Assembly: GCA_002869095.1 (NCBI GenBank)
Contig: PKTO01000272.1
Location: forward strand, 1-10,858
DNA: 10,858 nucleotides
Source: Clostridiales bacterium
GTDB taxonomy: Bacteria; Bacillota; Clostridia; Peptostreptococcales; BM714
Direction: 5' to 3'
The notes under the pieces are model-generated. The model was not told where the DNA came from and did not search any database. It was given only the letters and a program-made list of their open reading frames with translations. This document shows positions 1-6,741 of this stretch, in pieces. Position 1 is the first letter of the stretch; the number at the start of each line of letters is the position of its first letter. A program made the position numbers and the translations under genes.

Positions 1-809
1 AAATATTCGGCTATGGAATTAAGCCTTTGCAAATCGAGTCCGGTGTCGTAACCGGTCCCTCTCAAAGAGGCAACAATGGATTCAGTGGGCGGCTGGCTGG
101 TGCCTCTTGAAAAAGGCGATATTGCAGTATCTACACTGTCTGCGCCCGCTTCCACGGCTTTGAGATAGGTCATGGCCGCAAGCCCGCTCGTTTCATGCGA
201 ATGCACTTGAAGCGGCAAATCGACCGCATCCTTTATCGCCGCCACCAATTCATATGCGCAATAGGGAGTCAAAAGCCCCGCCATGTCCTTGATGCAAATG
301 GAATCCGCGCCCATTTCCTCCATACGCTTGGCAAGGTCTACATAAAGGGATGTTGTATGAACCGGGCTTACCGTGTAGGAAATTGCAGCCTGCACATGGG
401 CTTTCTCGGCGATTGCGGTCTTAATGGCGGTCTCCATGTTTCTGGTGTCGTTGAGCGCGTCGAAAACCCTTATGATGTCTATTCCGTTTGCGACAGACCT
501 CTTAACGAATTCCTCGACTATGTCGTCAGCATAATTCTTGTATCCCAAAATATTCTGTCCCCTGAGCAGCATCTGCAGCTTTGTTTTCTTTACGGCTGCG
601 CGTATCCTTCTAAGCCTTTCCCAAGGATCTTCGGACAGAAATCTCATGCATGAGTCAAAAGTGGCCCCTCCCCACATTTCAAGAGAATGGTAGCCTATTT
701 CATCCAGACTCTTTAAAATCGGCTCCATATCGTCTGTGGTCATCCTTGTAGCTATAAGAGACTGGTGAGCATCCCTTAAAACTGTTTCGGTAATGCCAAC
801 GGCTTTCAT
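1..809 (-). CDS. oadA: Carboxyltransferase domain protein, oxaloacetate decarboxylase alpha / pyruvate carboxylase B type (partial, C-terminus outside window)
   Basis: Translating the minus strand from the ATG at 809 gives 269 clean codons running off the left edge. The protein is the HMGL-like TIM-barrel carboxyltransferase that moves CO2 between biotin and oxaloacetate or pyruvate. Visible hallmarks are the RDAHQS motif at residues 12-17 (metal-binding D13), the LLRGQN segment near 81-86, the CIKDMAG segment whose K174 matches the carbamylated active-site lysine, and the HSH motif with metal ligands H203 and H205. These spacings agree with OadA of Na+-pumping oxaloacetate decarboxylases. 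A strong GAGGAGG ribosome site precedes the start. The C-terminal PYC_OADA and biotinyl domains would lie outside the window. OadA, the PycB subunit of two-subunit pyruvate carboxylase and transcarboxylase 5S share this region and cannot be separated here; the family is certain, the exact enzyme is not. Confidence 0.9.
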   Translation of the reverse strand, partial: MKAVGITETVLRDAHQSLIATRMTTDDMEPILKSLDEIGYHSLEMWGGATFDSCMRFLSEDPWERLRRIRAAVKKTKLQMLLRGQNILGYKNYADDIVEEFVKRSVANGIDIIRVFDALNDTRNMETAIKTAIAEKAHVQAAISYTVSPVHTTSLYVDLAKRMEEMGADSICIKDMAGLLTPYCAYELVAAIKDAVDLPLQVHSHETSGLAAMTYLKAVEAGADSVDTAISPFSRGTSQPPTESIVASLRGTGYDTGLDLQRLNSIAEY

Positions 810-836
810 GAAAGCAACCTCCTCGAAATCTTTATG

Positions 837-885
837 TTTGTAGTATTTACTACATTGTATTTTAATTTTGTAGTATTTGCAATAC
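837..885. repeat. Two palindromic operator-like sites with a 12-bp direct repeat
   Basis: Site 1 (839-854) has 7-bp arms TGTAGTA and TACTACA around TT. Site 2 (873-885) has arms GTATT and AATAC around TGC. The 12-mer tttgtagtattt occurs exactly at 837-848 and 867-878, 30 bp apart, which is close to three helical turns and puts both copies on the same DNA face. Site 2 covers the -35 box and site 1 the predicted transcription start of the carboxyltransferase gene, a classic repressor layout. I cannot name the regulator from the motif. Confidence 0.6.
854..882 (-). promoter_or_regulatory. Sigma-A type promoter of the carboxyltransferase gene
   Basis: On the minus strand a -35 box TTGCAA (877-882) is followed by exactly 17 bases and a -10 box TACAAT (854-859). 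This places the transcription start near 846-848 and leaves a short leader before the ATG at 809. The boxes are close to consensus and the region is strongly AT-rich. Palindromic sites overlie both the -35 box and the predicted start, suggesting repression. Confidence 0.65.
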
Positions 886-931
886 ACATTGTAATTTAAG
901 GCCGTATTTTTGGCTGAACACTCTACAAACG

Positions 932-972
932 CAGGAAAAGGCGACGCCATCCCCACGGCCCGCCTTTTCCTG
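932..972 (-). terminator. Hairpin downstream of the deoD-rpiR pair, probable terminator
   Basis: A perfect 12-bp inverted repeat, CAGGAAAAGGCG (932-943) and CGCCTTTTCCTG (961-972), encloses a 17-nt loop. It lies about 70 bases past the rpiR stop and upstream of the carboxyltransferase promoter, the expected place for a terminator of the minus-strand deoD-rpiR transcript. The U-tract on the minus-strand side is poor (GCGTTTG), while the plus-strand side has TATTTTTG although no plus-strand gene ends here. The fold is clear; its direction and role are inferred. The rest of 810-1043 holds only the promoter and operator sites listed separately. Confidence 0.5.
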
Positions 973-1043
973 TATTTTTGTATTAATCCATTTTACATGC
1001 CTATTCATATTTCAAGTTTTGCCGCTTTTTACGCTTTACAAAA

Positions 1044-1910
1044 CTACAGATACATGTCAAACAATTCAAATCCCTCGATTGTCTCCTTCAGATTCTCGTA
1101 TACAAAATCCTTGTTCTTTTCAAGCAGCTTTACAAGGAGTATGTTGCAAAACTCGAGAGTCACCATATGTGAGTTGAAAAACCCCGTATTGTCGGTTTCT
1201 ACTGCAAAAGCGATATCGCTCTTCATCCCTGCGGGAGAAAGCTCGCTGTCTGTTATGGATATTATTTTTGCCCCCTTTTCGGAAGCGAAACGGATTGCGT
1301 TGATAGTAGTCTTGGAATACCTGGGAAAACTGCCTGCAATAAGCATGTCTCCCTGGCCCATGGCTCCGAGCTTTTCTATGTTCTCGAGTCCGCCCTCGGT
1401 TATTGACACCACCTTGAATCCCATTCTCCTCATATGCATGAGCAAAAAGTCTATGGCCAATGCGCCGTCATGCATGCCTATGAAAAAGATCGTTTCCGAA
1501 CCGTAAATCAAATCTACGGCCCTTTCTATTTTTCCGATGCTTATTTCACGCAAAAATTCCTGCAGGTTTTCAAGGTCCTTCTCAGCCACCTGCAGACCCA
1601 TGTCCCTTGAAGCCTCAAGATTTGAAAGGCTTCTGAGCACGCGCTCGTCGGGAGTTGCAATGCGGCTCGTTTCGGATATTATGGCATTCTTCATGTCGCT
1701 GTAGCCGTCAAATCCTATGGACCTTGCAAACCTGATTATTGTGGCGTCAGAAAACCCAACCCTTTCGCCTAATTCGGCGGCTGAAAGAAAAGGAGCCCCG
1801 TCCATGTTGTCCATAAGATACTTGCCGATAAGCCTCTGGCTCTCGGTCAGGTTTTCGTAATTCTCCTTCAGGCGCGAAAGAAGGTTCCTCTTTTCGCTTT
1901 TCTTTTCCAT
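1044..1910 (-). CDS. RpiR-family transcriptional regulator (HTH + SIS domain)
   Basis: A 288-residue protein with the RpiR layout. An N-terminal helix-turn-helix domain includes the segment from LSAAELGERVGFS to TIIRFARSIGF (residues 42-67). A SIS sugar-phosphate-binding domain spans about residues 128-260, beginning near the FFIGMHDGA stretch. Such regulators sense phosphosugars and control sugar or nucleoside genes. I chose the ATG at 1910 because GAGGTGGGG lies at good spacing before it; an in-frame GTG at 1922 would add four residues but has no suitable ribosome site. The gene starts about 20 bases after the deoD stop and is surely co-transcribed with it, so ribose-1-phosphate or deoxyribose phosphates from nucleoside breakdown are plausible effectors (inference). 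Target genes probably include its own operon. Confidence 0.88.
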   Translation of the reverse strand: MEKKSEKRNLLSRLKENYENLTESQRLIGKYLMDNMDGAPFLSAAELGERVGFSDATIIRFARSIGFDGYSDMKNAIISETSRIATPDERVLRSLSNLEASRDMGLQVAEKDLENLQEFLREISIGKIERAVDLIYGSETIFFIGMHDGALAIDFLLMHMRRMGFKVVSITEGGLENIEKLGAMGQGDMLIAGSFPRYSKTTINAIRFASEKGAKIISITDSELSPAGMKSDIAFAVETDNTGFFNSHMVTLEFCNILLVKLLEKNKDFVYENLKETIEGFELFDMYL

Positions 1911-1929
1911 CTCGATCCCCACCTCTTGT

Positions 1930-2631
1930 CTATTCGAAAATTCCCAGAGCTATCTCAATCATGTCCTTGAAAGTTTTTTCCCTTTCTTCGGATGAGGTCG
2001 ACTCCCCCGAGACCAGGCTGTCGCTCACTGTAAGAATGGCGAGCGCCCTGACCATCCTCCTTGCGGCTATGGCATAAAGCGCGGCGGCTTCCATTTCCAC
2101 GCCTAAAACACCGAAATCTGCCCACTTCTTCCATTCCCCGGGATTTTCCTTGTAAAAAACATCGGTGCTCAGTATATTCCCCACCTTCACCTCGATGTCC
2201 CTGGCCCTTGCCGATGCGACCGCCTTCTCCAAAAGCCCGTAGTCGGCAAGAGGAGCATAGTTCATATGGTCGAACCATCTGTCTATAAGGCTTGAATCGG
2301 TCGATGCCGCCTGTGCCAGCAGAACGTCCCTGACTTTCACATCTTCCTGGTATGACCCGCACGAACCGACCCTGACAAGATTTTTCACTCCGTATTCGTC
2401 AATCAGCTCTGTCGCGTAGATTGAAATCGAAGGCATTCCCATGCCGGTCCCCTGCACCGATACCCGTTTGCCCTTGTAGGTTCCCGTATAGCCGTACATG
2501 CCACGCACCCTGTTGTAGCAGAATGGATTCTCCAAAAAATTTTCCGCTATGAATTTCGCCCTCATCGGATCGCCGGGCAAAAGAATCGTATCGGCTATTT
2601 CTCCCTTTTTAGCCTCTATATGCACGCTCAT
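1930..2631 (-). CDS. deoD: Purine-nucleoside phosphorylase, DeoD type
   Basis: A cytoplasmic enzyme of purine salvage that splits (deoxy)purine nucleosides with phosphate into free base and (deoxy)ribose-1-phosphate. The 233-residue length is normal for the hexameric DeoD family. Active-site positions line up with E. coli numbering without gaps: H4, G20 in the LPGDP motif, R24, R43, R87 and S90 for phosphate and subunit contacts, the VEME motif with E179, M180 and E181 for ribose, and S203, D204 and R217 for base protonation. It should therefore be active. The ATG at 2631 has GAGGAGGG seven bases upstream. It leads a two-gene unit with the rpiR regulator. The 70-bp gap after nqrF contains its own promoter, although no terminator separates it from the nqr operon, so readthrough is possible. 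Confidence 0.95.
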   Translation of the reverse strand: MSVHIEAKKGEIADTILLPGDPMRAKFIAENFLENPFCYNRVRGMYGYTGTYKGKRVSVQGTGMGMPSISIYATELIDEYGVKNLVRVGSCGSYQEDVKVRDVLLAQAASTDSSLIDRWFDHMNYAPLADYGLLEKAVASARARDIEVKVGNILSTDVFYKENPGEWKKWADFGVLGVEMEAAALYAIAARRMVRALAILTVSDSLVSGESTSSEEREKTFKDMIEIALGIFE

Positions 2632-2643
2632 GAATTCCCTCCT

Positions 2644-2703
2644 CGCAAATGTTTATATAGGCATTATACCACAGCGCAAATGGCCGGAATGACTGTTTGC
2701 GCT
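2644..2703. repeat. Repeated CGCAAA half-sites flanking the deoD promoter
   Basis: CGCAAATG occurs at 2644-2651 and again at 2675-2682, 31 bp apart. The second copy forms an 8-bp inverted repeat, AGCGCAAA (2673-2680) with TTTGCGCT (2696-2703), 15 bp between arms. Three half-sites thus surround the extended -10 element, and the proximal one touches the deoD ribosome site. The layout suits an operator, possibly for the RpiR protein encoded in the same unit (inference). The outer arm overlaps the nqrF stop codon. A terminator is less likely because no T-run follows. Confidence 0.45.
2663..2671 (-). promoter_or_regulatory. Extended -10 promoter for deoD-rpiR
   Basis: On the minus strand TGGTATAAT (2671 to 2663) is a perfect extended -10 element (TG, one base, TATAAT). 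No good -35 hexamer sits 17 bases upstream, which is usual for extended -10 promoters. Transcription would begin near 2655-2657, giving a leader of about 25 bases before the deoD ATG. Confidence 0.6.
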
Positions 2704-3799
2704 AGAATTTGTCGTAATATATGAGTTTCTCGTCCATCCCTTTTTCGATCAGAAGCTTTACTATTGCGTCGATCATTACCGGGCTTCCGCAAAGATATGC
2801 TTCCTTGTTTTCCACATTGTCCATATGTTTCATAAGAGGTTCCGTGACTCTGCCCCTCACGCCTTCCCAGTCATCCTCCGGCCCTATCCTTGAAAGTGCC
2901 GGAACAAATTCAAAGTCGAAAAGGCTTTCCTCCAGATTCTGCATTTTGTCGAGGAAGAAAAGATCGTCCCTGGTCTTGGCCCCGAAAAAGAACGAACACC
3001 TTCTTTTTATTCCGGAGCTCTTCATGGTTCTGAGGATTGAAAGTATGGGAGCCATGCCTGTTCCGGCGGCAACCATTATCATTTCCCTGTCGTTGTCCTT
3101 GTAGAAGAAATTCCCGAACGGGCCGTTGAAGTTTACATGGTCGCCTTCCTTAAGGTACTTGTGGACATACGTCGTGCAAATTCCTCCTTCCACATAGCCT
3201 ATTATAAGCTCTATGAAACCCTTGTCGTCAGGGCATGAAGCTATAGAGTAGGCCCTCTGGACCGATTCGTCGCTCTCAGCATATGGCGGCGCCACAAGCT
3301 GAACATACTGCCCCGGTTTGAAGTCTATTTCCCCTCCCTCGACTATGTCGAGAACCAGATGCTTTATTTTTGGAGTGATGTCTTCTATCTTTCTGACGAC
3401 GGCGCTGTATTCCCTGACATTGAAAAGCTCGTCTGGTATTTCTATCTTGATAGGCTCCTTAAGCTTGACCTGGCATGCAAGGCGCACCCCCTCATCAATT
3501 TCATCGGCCGGAACGAGCCCCTCCTCCATCGGGAGCACAGCCCCTCCTCCCTGCAGGACTTTCACTTTGCAATACCCGCAGGTCCCTTTCCCGCCGCATG
3601 CGGAAGGTATGAAAATCTTTTCGGATGAAAGAGCCGACAAAAGGGAGTCTCCCCCCCTGACCTCGAGCTTCTTTTTGTCGTTGATCGTTATTTCAACCAT
3701 TCCGTAGTCGCCAACCGTCCTTCTGGCAAGGGTGAGAATGAAAGCCAGGAATCCTGTGATTCCGGACATGACGGCAACCGTATTCACAATTCCATTCAT
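2702..3799 (-). CDS. nqrF: Na+-translocating NADH:quinone reductase subunit F (NADH-oxidising flavoprotein)
   Basis: NqrF is the entry point for electrons: it takes hydride from NADH onto FAD and passes electrons through a [2Fe-2S] centre to the membrane subunits. This 365-residue protein has one N-terminal membrane anchor (about residues 5-25), then a plant-type ferredoxin domain with C68, C74, C77 and C109 in the CGGKGTCGYC pattern. A ferredoxin-reductase module follows, with the FAD motif RAYS (182-185), the NAD-binding GTGMAP (246-251) and a C-terminal CGSP (337-340). All match NqrF. I place the start at the ATG at 3799, which has AAGGAGGGG before it and gives the standard N-terminus; an ATG at 3853 lies inside nqrE. 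It is the last gene of the operon, 13 bp after nqrE. Confidence 0.95.
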   Translation of the reverse strand: MNGIVNTVAVMSGITGFLAFILTLARRTVGDYGMVEITINDKKKLEVRGGDSLLSALSSEKIFIPSACGGKGTCGYCKVKVLQGGGAVLPMEEGLVPADEIDEGVRLACQVKLKEPIKIEIPDELFNVREYSAVVRKIEDITPKIKHLVLDIVEGGEIDFKPGQYVQLVAPPYAESDESVQRAYSIASCPDDKGFIELIIGYVEGGICTTYVHKYLKEGDHVNFNGPFGNFFYKDNDREMIMVAAGTGMAPILSILRTMKSSGIKRRCSFFFGAKTRDDLFFLDKMQNLEESLFDFEFVPALSRIGPEDDWEGVRGRVTEPLMKHMDNVENKEAYLCGSPVMIDAIVKLLIEKGMDEKLIYYDKF

Positions 3800-3812
3800 C
3801 AAATCCCCTCCT

Positions 3813-4403
3813 TCAGGATATCTGCACCATTCCCGAAAAACCCATGAAGCCAAGCGCCATAAGCCCGGTTATTATCAGCGTTATTCCTGCCCCCCTAAGG
3901 CCTTTCGGCACCCTGCTTTCATTAAGGCGCTTCTTCAGTCCCGCAAGAGCCACAATCGCCATGGTCCATCCCACACCCGAACCGAAACCGAATGCGACAG
4001 ACTGCACCAGGCTGTACTTGCGTATGACCATAAAGAGTGAAACCCCCAGGATTGCGCAATTGACCGTTATGAGCGGCAAAAATATGCCAAGGGCATGATG
4101 CAGGACCGGCAATTGCCTTTCCACTATCATCTCAACCAATTGGACGAAAGCTGCTATGCTTATTATGAATACTATGTATCTCAGATATTCAAGATTCATA
4201 GGTATCAGTACGTACCTGTAAAGCAGATAGTTTATGACTGTCGTGAATGTAAGCACGAATGTAACCGCCTGGCCAAGGCCCAATGAAGTTTTTATGTCCT
4301 TGGAAACTGCTATGAAGGAACACATTCCAAGAAAATTTGCCAGTATCATGTTGCTGGTGAAAATAGAAGCCGCAAAAAGTACAAATGGATTAAGTCCGTT
4401 CAT
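3813..4403 (-). CDS. nqrE: Na+-translocating NADH:quinone reductase subunit E
   Basis: A 196-residue integral membrane subunit with about six transmembrane segments. With NqrD it forms the inverted-topology pair that houses an iron-sulfur centre within the membrane. The expected cysteines are present: C28 in the FLGMCSF segment and C116 in the LITVNCAI segment. The C-terminal stretch from GFGSGVGW through [11 protein letters not shown] to [12 protein letters not shown] is typical of NqrE rather than the related RnfA. The start is the ATG at 4403, preceded by GGGAGGTGA; longer readings from 4532 would only translate nqrD sequence in another frame. Start and nqrD stop overlap as ATGA, so translation is probably coupled. 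nqrF begins 13 bp downstream. Confidence 0.95.
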   Translation of the reverse strand: MNGLNPFVLFAASIFTSNMILANFLGMCSFIAVSKDIKTSLGLGQAVTFVLTFTTVINYLLYRYVLIPMNLEYLRYIVFIISIAAFVQLVEMIVERQLPVLHHALGIFLPLITVNCAILGVSLFMVIRKYSLVQSVAFGFGSGVGWTMAIVALAGLKKRLNESRVPKGLRGAGITLIITGLMALGFMGFSGMVQIS

Positions 4404-5035
4404 CTGGCCTTCACCTCCCCGGCACTTTCCGAAGTCTCTTGTTTTTCCCTCACGGTATTGACTCCCCATACAACCAGGGCAAGCATGAAAAAGGCCCCCG
4501 GAGGCATGATCATTATGACCCAGTTCATCCATCCCTGACCCATTACGGGAATGCCGAAAAATGTTCCGAATCCCAAGAGCTCCCTGGCAAAGGCGACAAC
4601 CATAAGCACGAGCGTGTACCCTATGCCGTTGAAAATGCCGTCAAGGAATGAAATTGCCGGCCTGTTTTTCTGGGCGAAAACTTCGCAGCGCCCCATTATT
4701 ATGCAGTTTGTTATTATGAGTCCCACATAAGGCCCCAAAGCCTTGCTTGCATTTGGAAGATACGCCTTCAGGTAAATGTCCACGATGATTACAAAAGCCG
4801 AAATTATGAGGACCTGGACCATCATGCGTATGTGTTTGGGAGTATGCATCCTCAGGATGGAAACAGTGAACTCTGAAAAGGCCGTTACGAATATCAGGCC
4901 TGCCCCCATTATGAGGGCATTGTCCATTCTGTTGGTCACGGCCAGTGCCGAGCAGATACCCAAGACCTGTATGACCACAGGATTCTCTTTCCATATTCCC
5001 ATTATCCATACATCCTTCGTCTTAATCTTGGCCAT
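4400..5035 (-). CDS. nqrD: Na+-translocating NADH:quinone reductase subunit D
   Basis: A 211-residue membrane subunit paralogous to NqrE, with about six hydrophobic segments. Cysteines C28 ([11 protein letters not shown]) and C111 ([13 protein letters not shown]) match the positions that, with the two NqrE cysteines, hold the intramembrane iron-sulfur centre needed to carry electrons across the bilayer. The C-terminal part has the NqrD-like run [15 protein letters not shown] and a PPGAFF motif. The start is the ATG at 5035, five bases after a GGAGG site. It lies inside the end of nqrC, giving a 14-bp overlap; an ATG at 5062 is in frame but poorly placed. The end overlaps nqrE by 4 bp. Confidence 0.95.
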   Translation of the reverse strand: MAKIKTKDVWIMGIWKENPVVIQVLGICSALAVTNRMDNALIMGAGLIFVTAFSEFTVSILRMHTPKHIRMMVQVLIISAFVIIVDIYLKAYLPNASKALGPYVGLIITNCIIMGRCEVFAQKNRPAISFLDGIFNGIGYTLVLMVVAFARELLGFGTFFGIPVMGQGWMNWVIMIMPPGAFFMLALVVWGVNTVREKQETSESAGEVKAR

Positions 5036-5648
5036 TTGATCCTCCCCCTCCCGATTCGTCAAGCTTTTCCCTTATAAACGGATTGAGTATATTGAGCACG
5101 GCCTTCGAGGTCGATGTCGCTCCTGAAATGGCGTCGACATTGCCTCCAGGTTCCGGCCTGTATGCAAGAGGGCCGCCTTCAGCAGAATCTATTTCAACCC
5201 CTCTGAATTGTTCCTTGAACCACAGCTCCTCTATCCTGCCTCCCAATCCAGGCGTCTCGCTCTGCTTGGTGAAGGTCAGCCCCTCGAGAGTTTTCATGTC
5301 TCTCGAGATGGAAATGAATCCTTCTATATCGCCCCAGAGCCCGCTTCCAGTGAAGAAAAAGGCCTCTATTCCAGATTCTTTGGCGACAAAAGCAGAGGTT
5401 TCTTCTTCAACGCCCTCTTCATAGGCAGACTGTATGCCTTCGACTGTAGAATCGTGGTCTATCCCCAAAACGTACAGAATGCTTTCCTTTTCGTTTATTT
5501 GGCCGGCTGTCTCGATTATTTCCCTTGTGGAATCGTTCAGATATGCCAGTACGGATATGAAAACAACCGTCAGAGCAACCATGAAAATCACAGGATAGTA
5601 GTATGTTTCATGCAATGGCCTACCCACCGCCTTTTTTTCTTCGGTCAT
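5022..5648 (-). CDS. nqrC: Na+-translocating NADH:quinone reductase subunit C (covalent FMN subunit)
   Basis: NqrC carries an FMN bound through phosphoester to a threonine, facing the cell exterior. This 208-residue protein has one N-terminal membrane helix (about residues 18-37), an ETPGLGG motif (131-137) and the flavinylation motif DAISGAT (172-178), where T178 is the likely FMN acceptor. It is clearly shorter than the roughly 255-260 residues usual for NqrC and nearer the size of RnfG; its position between nqrB and nqrD decides the name. It needs an ApbE flavin transferase, which is not in this window. The ATG at 5648 overlaps the nqrB stop as ATGA, with AAGGTGA upstream. The C-terminal tail [11 protein letters not shown] is partly encoded by the nqrD ribosome-binding site. 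Confidence 0.93.
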   Translation of the reverse strand: MTEEKKAVGRPLHETYYYPVIFMVALTVVFISVLAYLNDSTREIIETAGQINEKESILYVLGIDHDSTVEGIQSAYEEGVEEETSAFVAKESGIEAFFFTGSGLWGDIEGFISISRDMKTLEGLTFTKQSETPGLGGRIEELWFKEQFRGVEIDSAEGGPLAYRPEPGGNVDAISGATSTSKAVLNILNPFIREKLDESGGGGSNGQD

Positions 5649-6607
5649 GAGGCAATCACCTTCTTTTCCCTTTTTTCAAAATGCCGCACGCCTTCATCCA
5701 CAAGCGGTCCGAATGTGTTGGCCACGAGTATGGCAAATGTGGTTCCTTCTGTAAACAGTGCATATCCCCTTATTATTACAACCACCACCCCTGCCAGCAT
5801 CCCGTATATGAACTTCCCTTTCGATGTTTTGGGAGCCGAAATGGGCTCGGTCACTATGAAAACCATCGTAAAAAGGAATGAACCGGAAAGAGCCCCGTAA
5901 ATCGGATTTGCCACCAGCTCGGGCTGCAGAAGACTGAGTATGGCGGAAAGGGTGAAAAAACCGGTCGCCATTCCTGCCATAAGCCTCCAGTCGGCCGATT
6001 TGGTCTTGATAAGATATGCGGCGCCTATAAGGATCAAAACCGCACTTGTCTCTCCCATCGACCCCGAAACGTTTCCAAGAATTAGTTTCATGTAGGGGAA
6101 AACCTCTCCGGTATTCTTGAAGGCCAAGAGAGGCGTAGCGGAAGAAACCGCCTGGATGTCGGGACCCAGGAACTTTGAAAACCCTCCAAAAGCCCCGGTC
6201 GCAACTCCGGTCCAGTCGGCGTTTATGGGCTTTGAAAACGATATGTATACAAAAGCCCTTGCCGCTATCGCGGGATTGAAAAGATTTGTGCCGAATCCTC
6301 CGAATGCCATCTTTCCGAAAACCATGCCGAATGAAATTCCAAGTGCAACAATCCAAAGCGGAACCTTCGGCGGCATGGAGAGAGCGAATATGAGCCCTGT
6401 TACAAGGGCCGCCTCGGATATTCTTCCTCCATTTTTCCTCACGAAAAGCCATTCGGCAAAACATGCGAACAAAACCGAAACGCCCATCACAAGCAAAGCC
6501 CTCAATCCGAAAAACCATACCGATCCGAGAGCCGCCGGCGCCAGCGCCCAAAGCATTCTTTCCATCATCTTTTGCTTCATGAAATGCTTTTTATAAAGTT
6601 CAGCCAT
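5645..6607 (-). CDS. nqrB: Na+-translocating NADH:quinone reductase subunit B
   Basis: The large membrane subunit with covalent FMN; in NQR it lies on the Na+ and quinone path. The 320-residue protein is very hydrophobic, with around eight to ten membrane segments. It shows NLFNPAIAARAF (108-119), SATPL containing the candidate FMN threonine T158, and the family run FIVTEPISAPKTSKGK (250-265). Typical NqrB is about 410 residues; this one is the size of its homologue RnfD, and its flavin motif reads QAVSSAT rather than the common D-x-x-S-G-A-T. Gene order B-C-D-E-F and the NqrF-type last gene support NqrB. The start is the ATG at 6607 with GGAGG six bases upstream; 6625 is in frame but lacks a site. 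First gene of the operon; no nqrA precedes it. Confidence 0.9.
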   Translation of the reverse strand: MAELYKKHFMKQKMMERMLWALAPAALGSVWFFGLRALLVMGVSVLFACFAEWLFVRKNGGRISEAALVTGLIFALSMPPKVPLWIVALGISFGMVFGKMAFGGFGTNLFNPAIAARAFVYISFSKPINADWTGVATGAFGGFSKFLGPDIQAVSSATPLLAFKNTGEVFPYMKLILGNVSGSMGETSAVLILIGAAYLIKTKSADWRLMAGMATGFFTLSAILSLLQPELVANPIYGALSGSFLFTMVFIVTEPISAPKTSKGKFIYGMLAGVVVVIIRGYALFTEGTTFAILVANTFGPLVDEGVRHFEKREKKVIAS

Positions 6608-6741
6608 CTTTTTCCTCCAAATCAAATAATAGTCCCATATTTTTACTTGATACCCAATAGGCTTTTGCCATTAACAATCCTTTTTTTGATTTTGATCAGC
6701 TATAATGTATAATGTCATTACAATTAAAGGAGGCAATCAAA
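6608..6741. other. Divergent intergenic region between nqrB and ppaX
   Basis: This 134-bp AT-rich gap separates the minus-strand nqr operon from plus-strand ppaX and must hold promoters for both. The ppaX promoter is readable (6686-6713). For nqrB I find the ribosome site and some TATTAT-like sequence (minus strand, near 6626-6632), but no -35 and -10 pair at good spacing. A lone TTAACAA half-site lies at 6671-6677. Confidence 0.5.
6686..6713 (+). promoter_or_regulatory. Promoter of the ppaX-like gene
   Basis: TTGATT (6686-6691) and a perfect TATAAT (6708-6713) are separated by 16 bases; a second TATAAT at 6701-6706 is less well placed. The gene's AAAGGAGG ribosome site follows at about 6726-6733. 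Confidence 0.55.

Noticed and set aside
195..653. Plus-strand frame of 152 codons across the carboxyltransferase region.
   Set aside because: The minus strand encodes conserved carboxyltransferase motifs throughout; this frame is its antisense shadow and lacks a ribosome site.
5694..6551. Minus-strand frame of 285 codons overlapping nqrB.
   Set aside because: Shifted frame of nqrB with an unnatural composition rich in R, G, H and F; nqrB itself has clear family motifs.
2702..6607. Calling the operon rnf rather than nqr, because NqrB and NqrC are Rnf-sized.
   Set aside because: There is no rnfC or rnfB, the last gene is an NqrF with FAD and NAD motifs, and NqrE ends with the NqrE-type segment.
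6661..6678. Possible Rex (NADH-sensing repressor) site upstream of nqrB, based on TTAACAA at 6671-6677.
   Set aside because: Only one half-site matches; the opposite half (GGCTTTT) fits the expected TTGTTAA poorly, so the call would rest on seven common bases.
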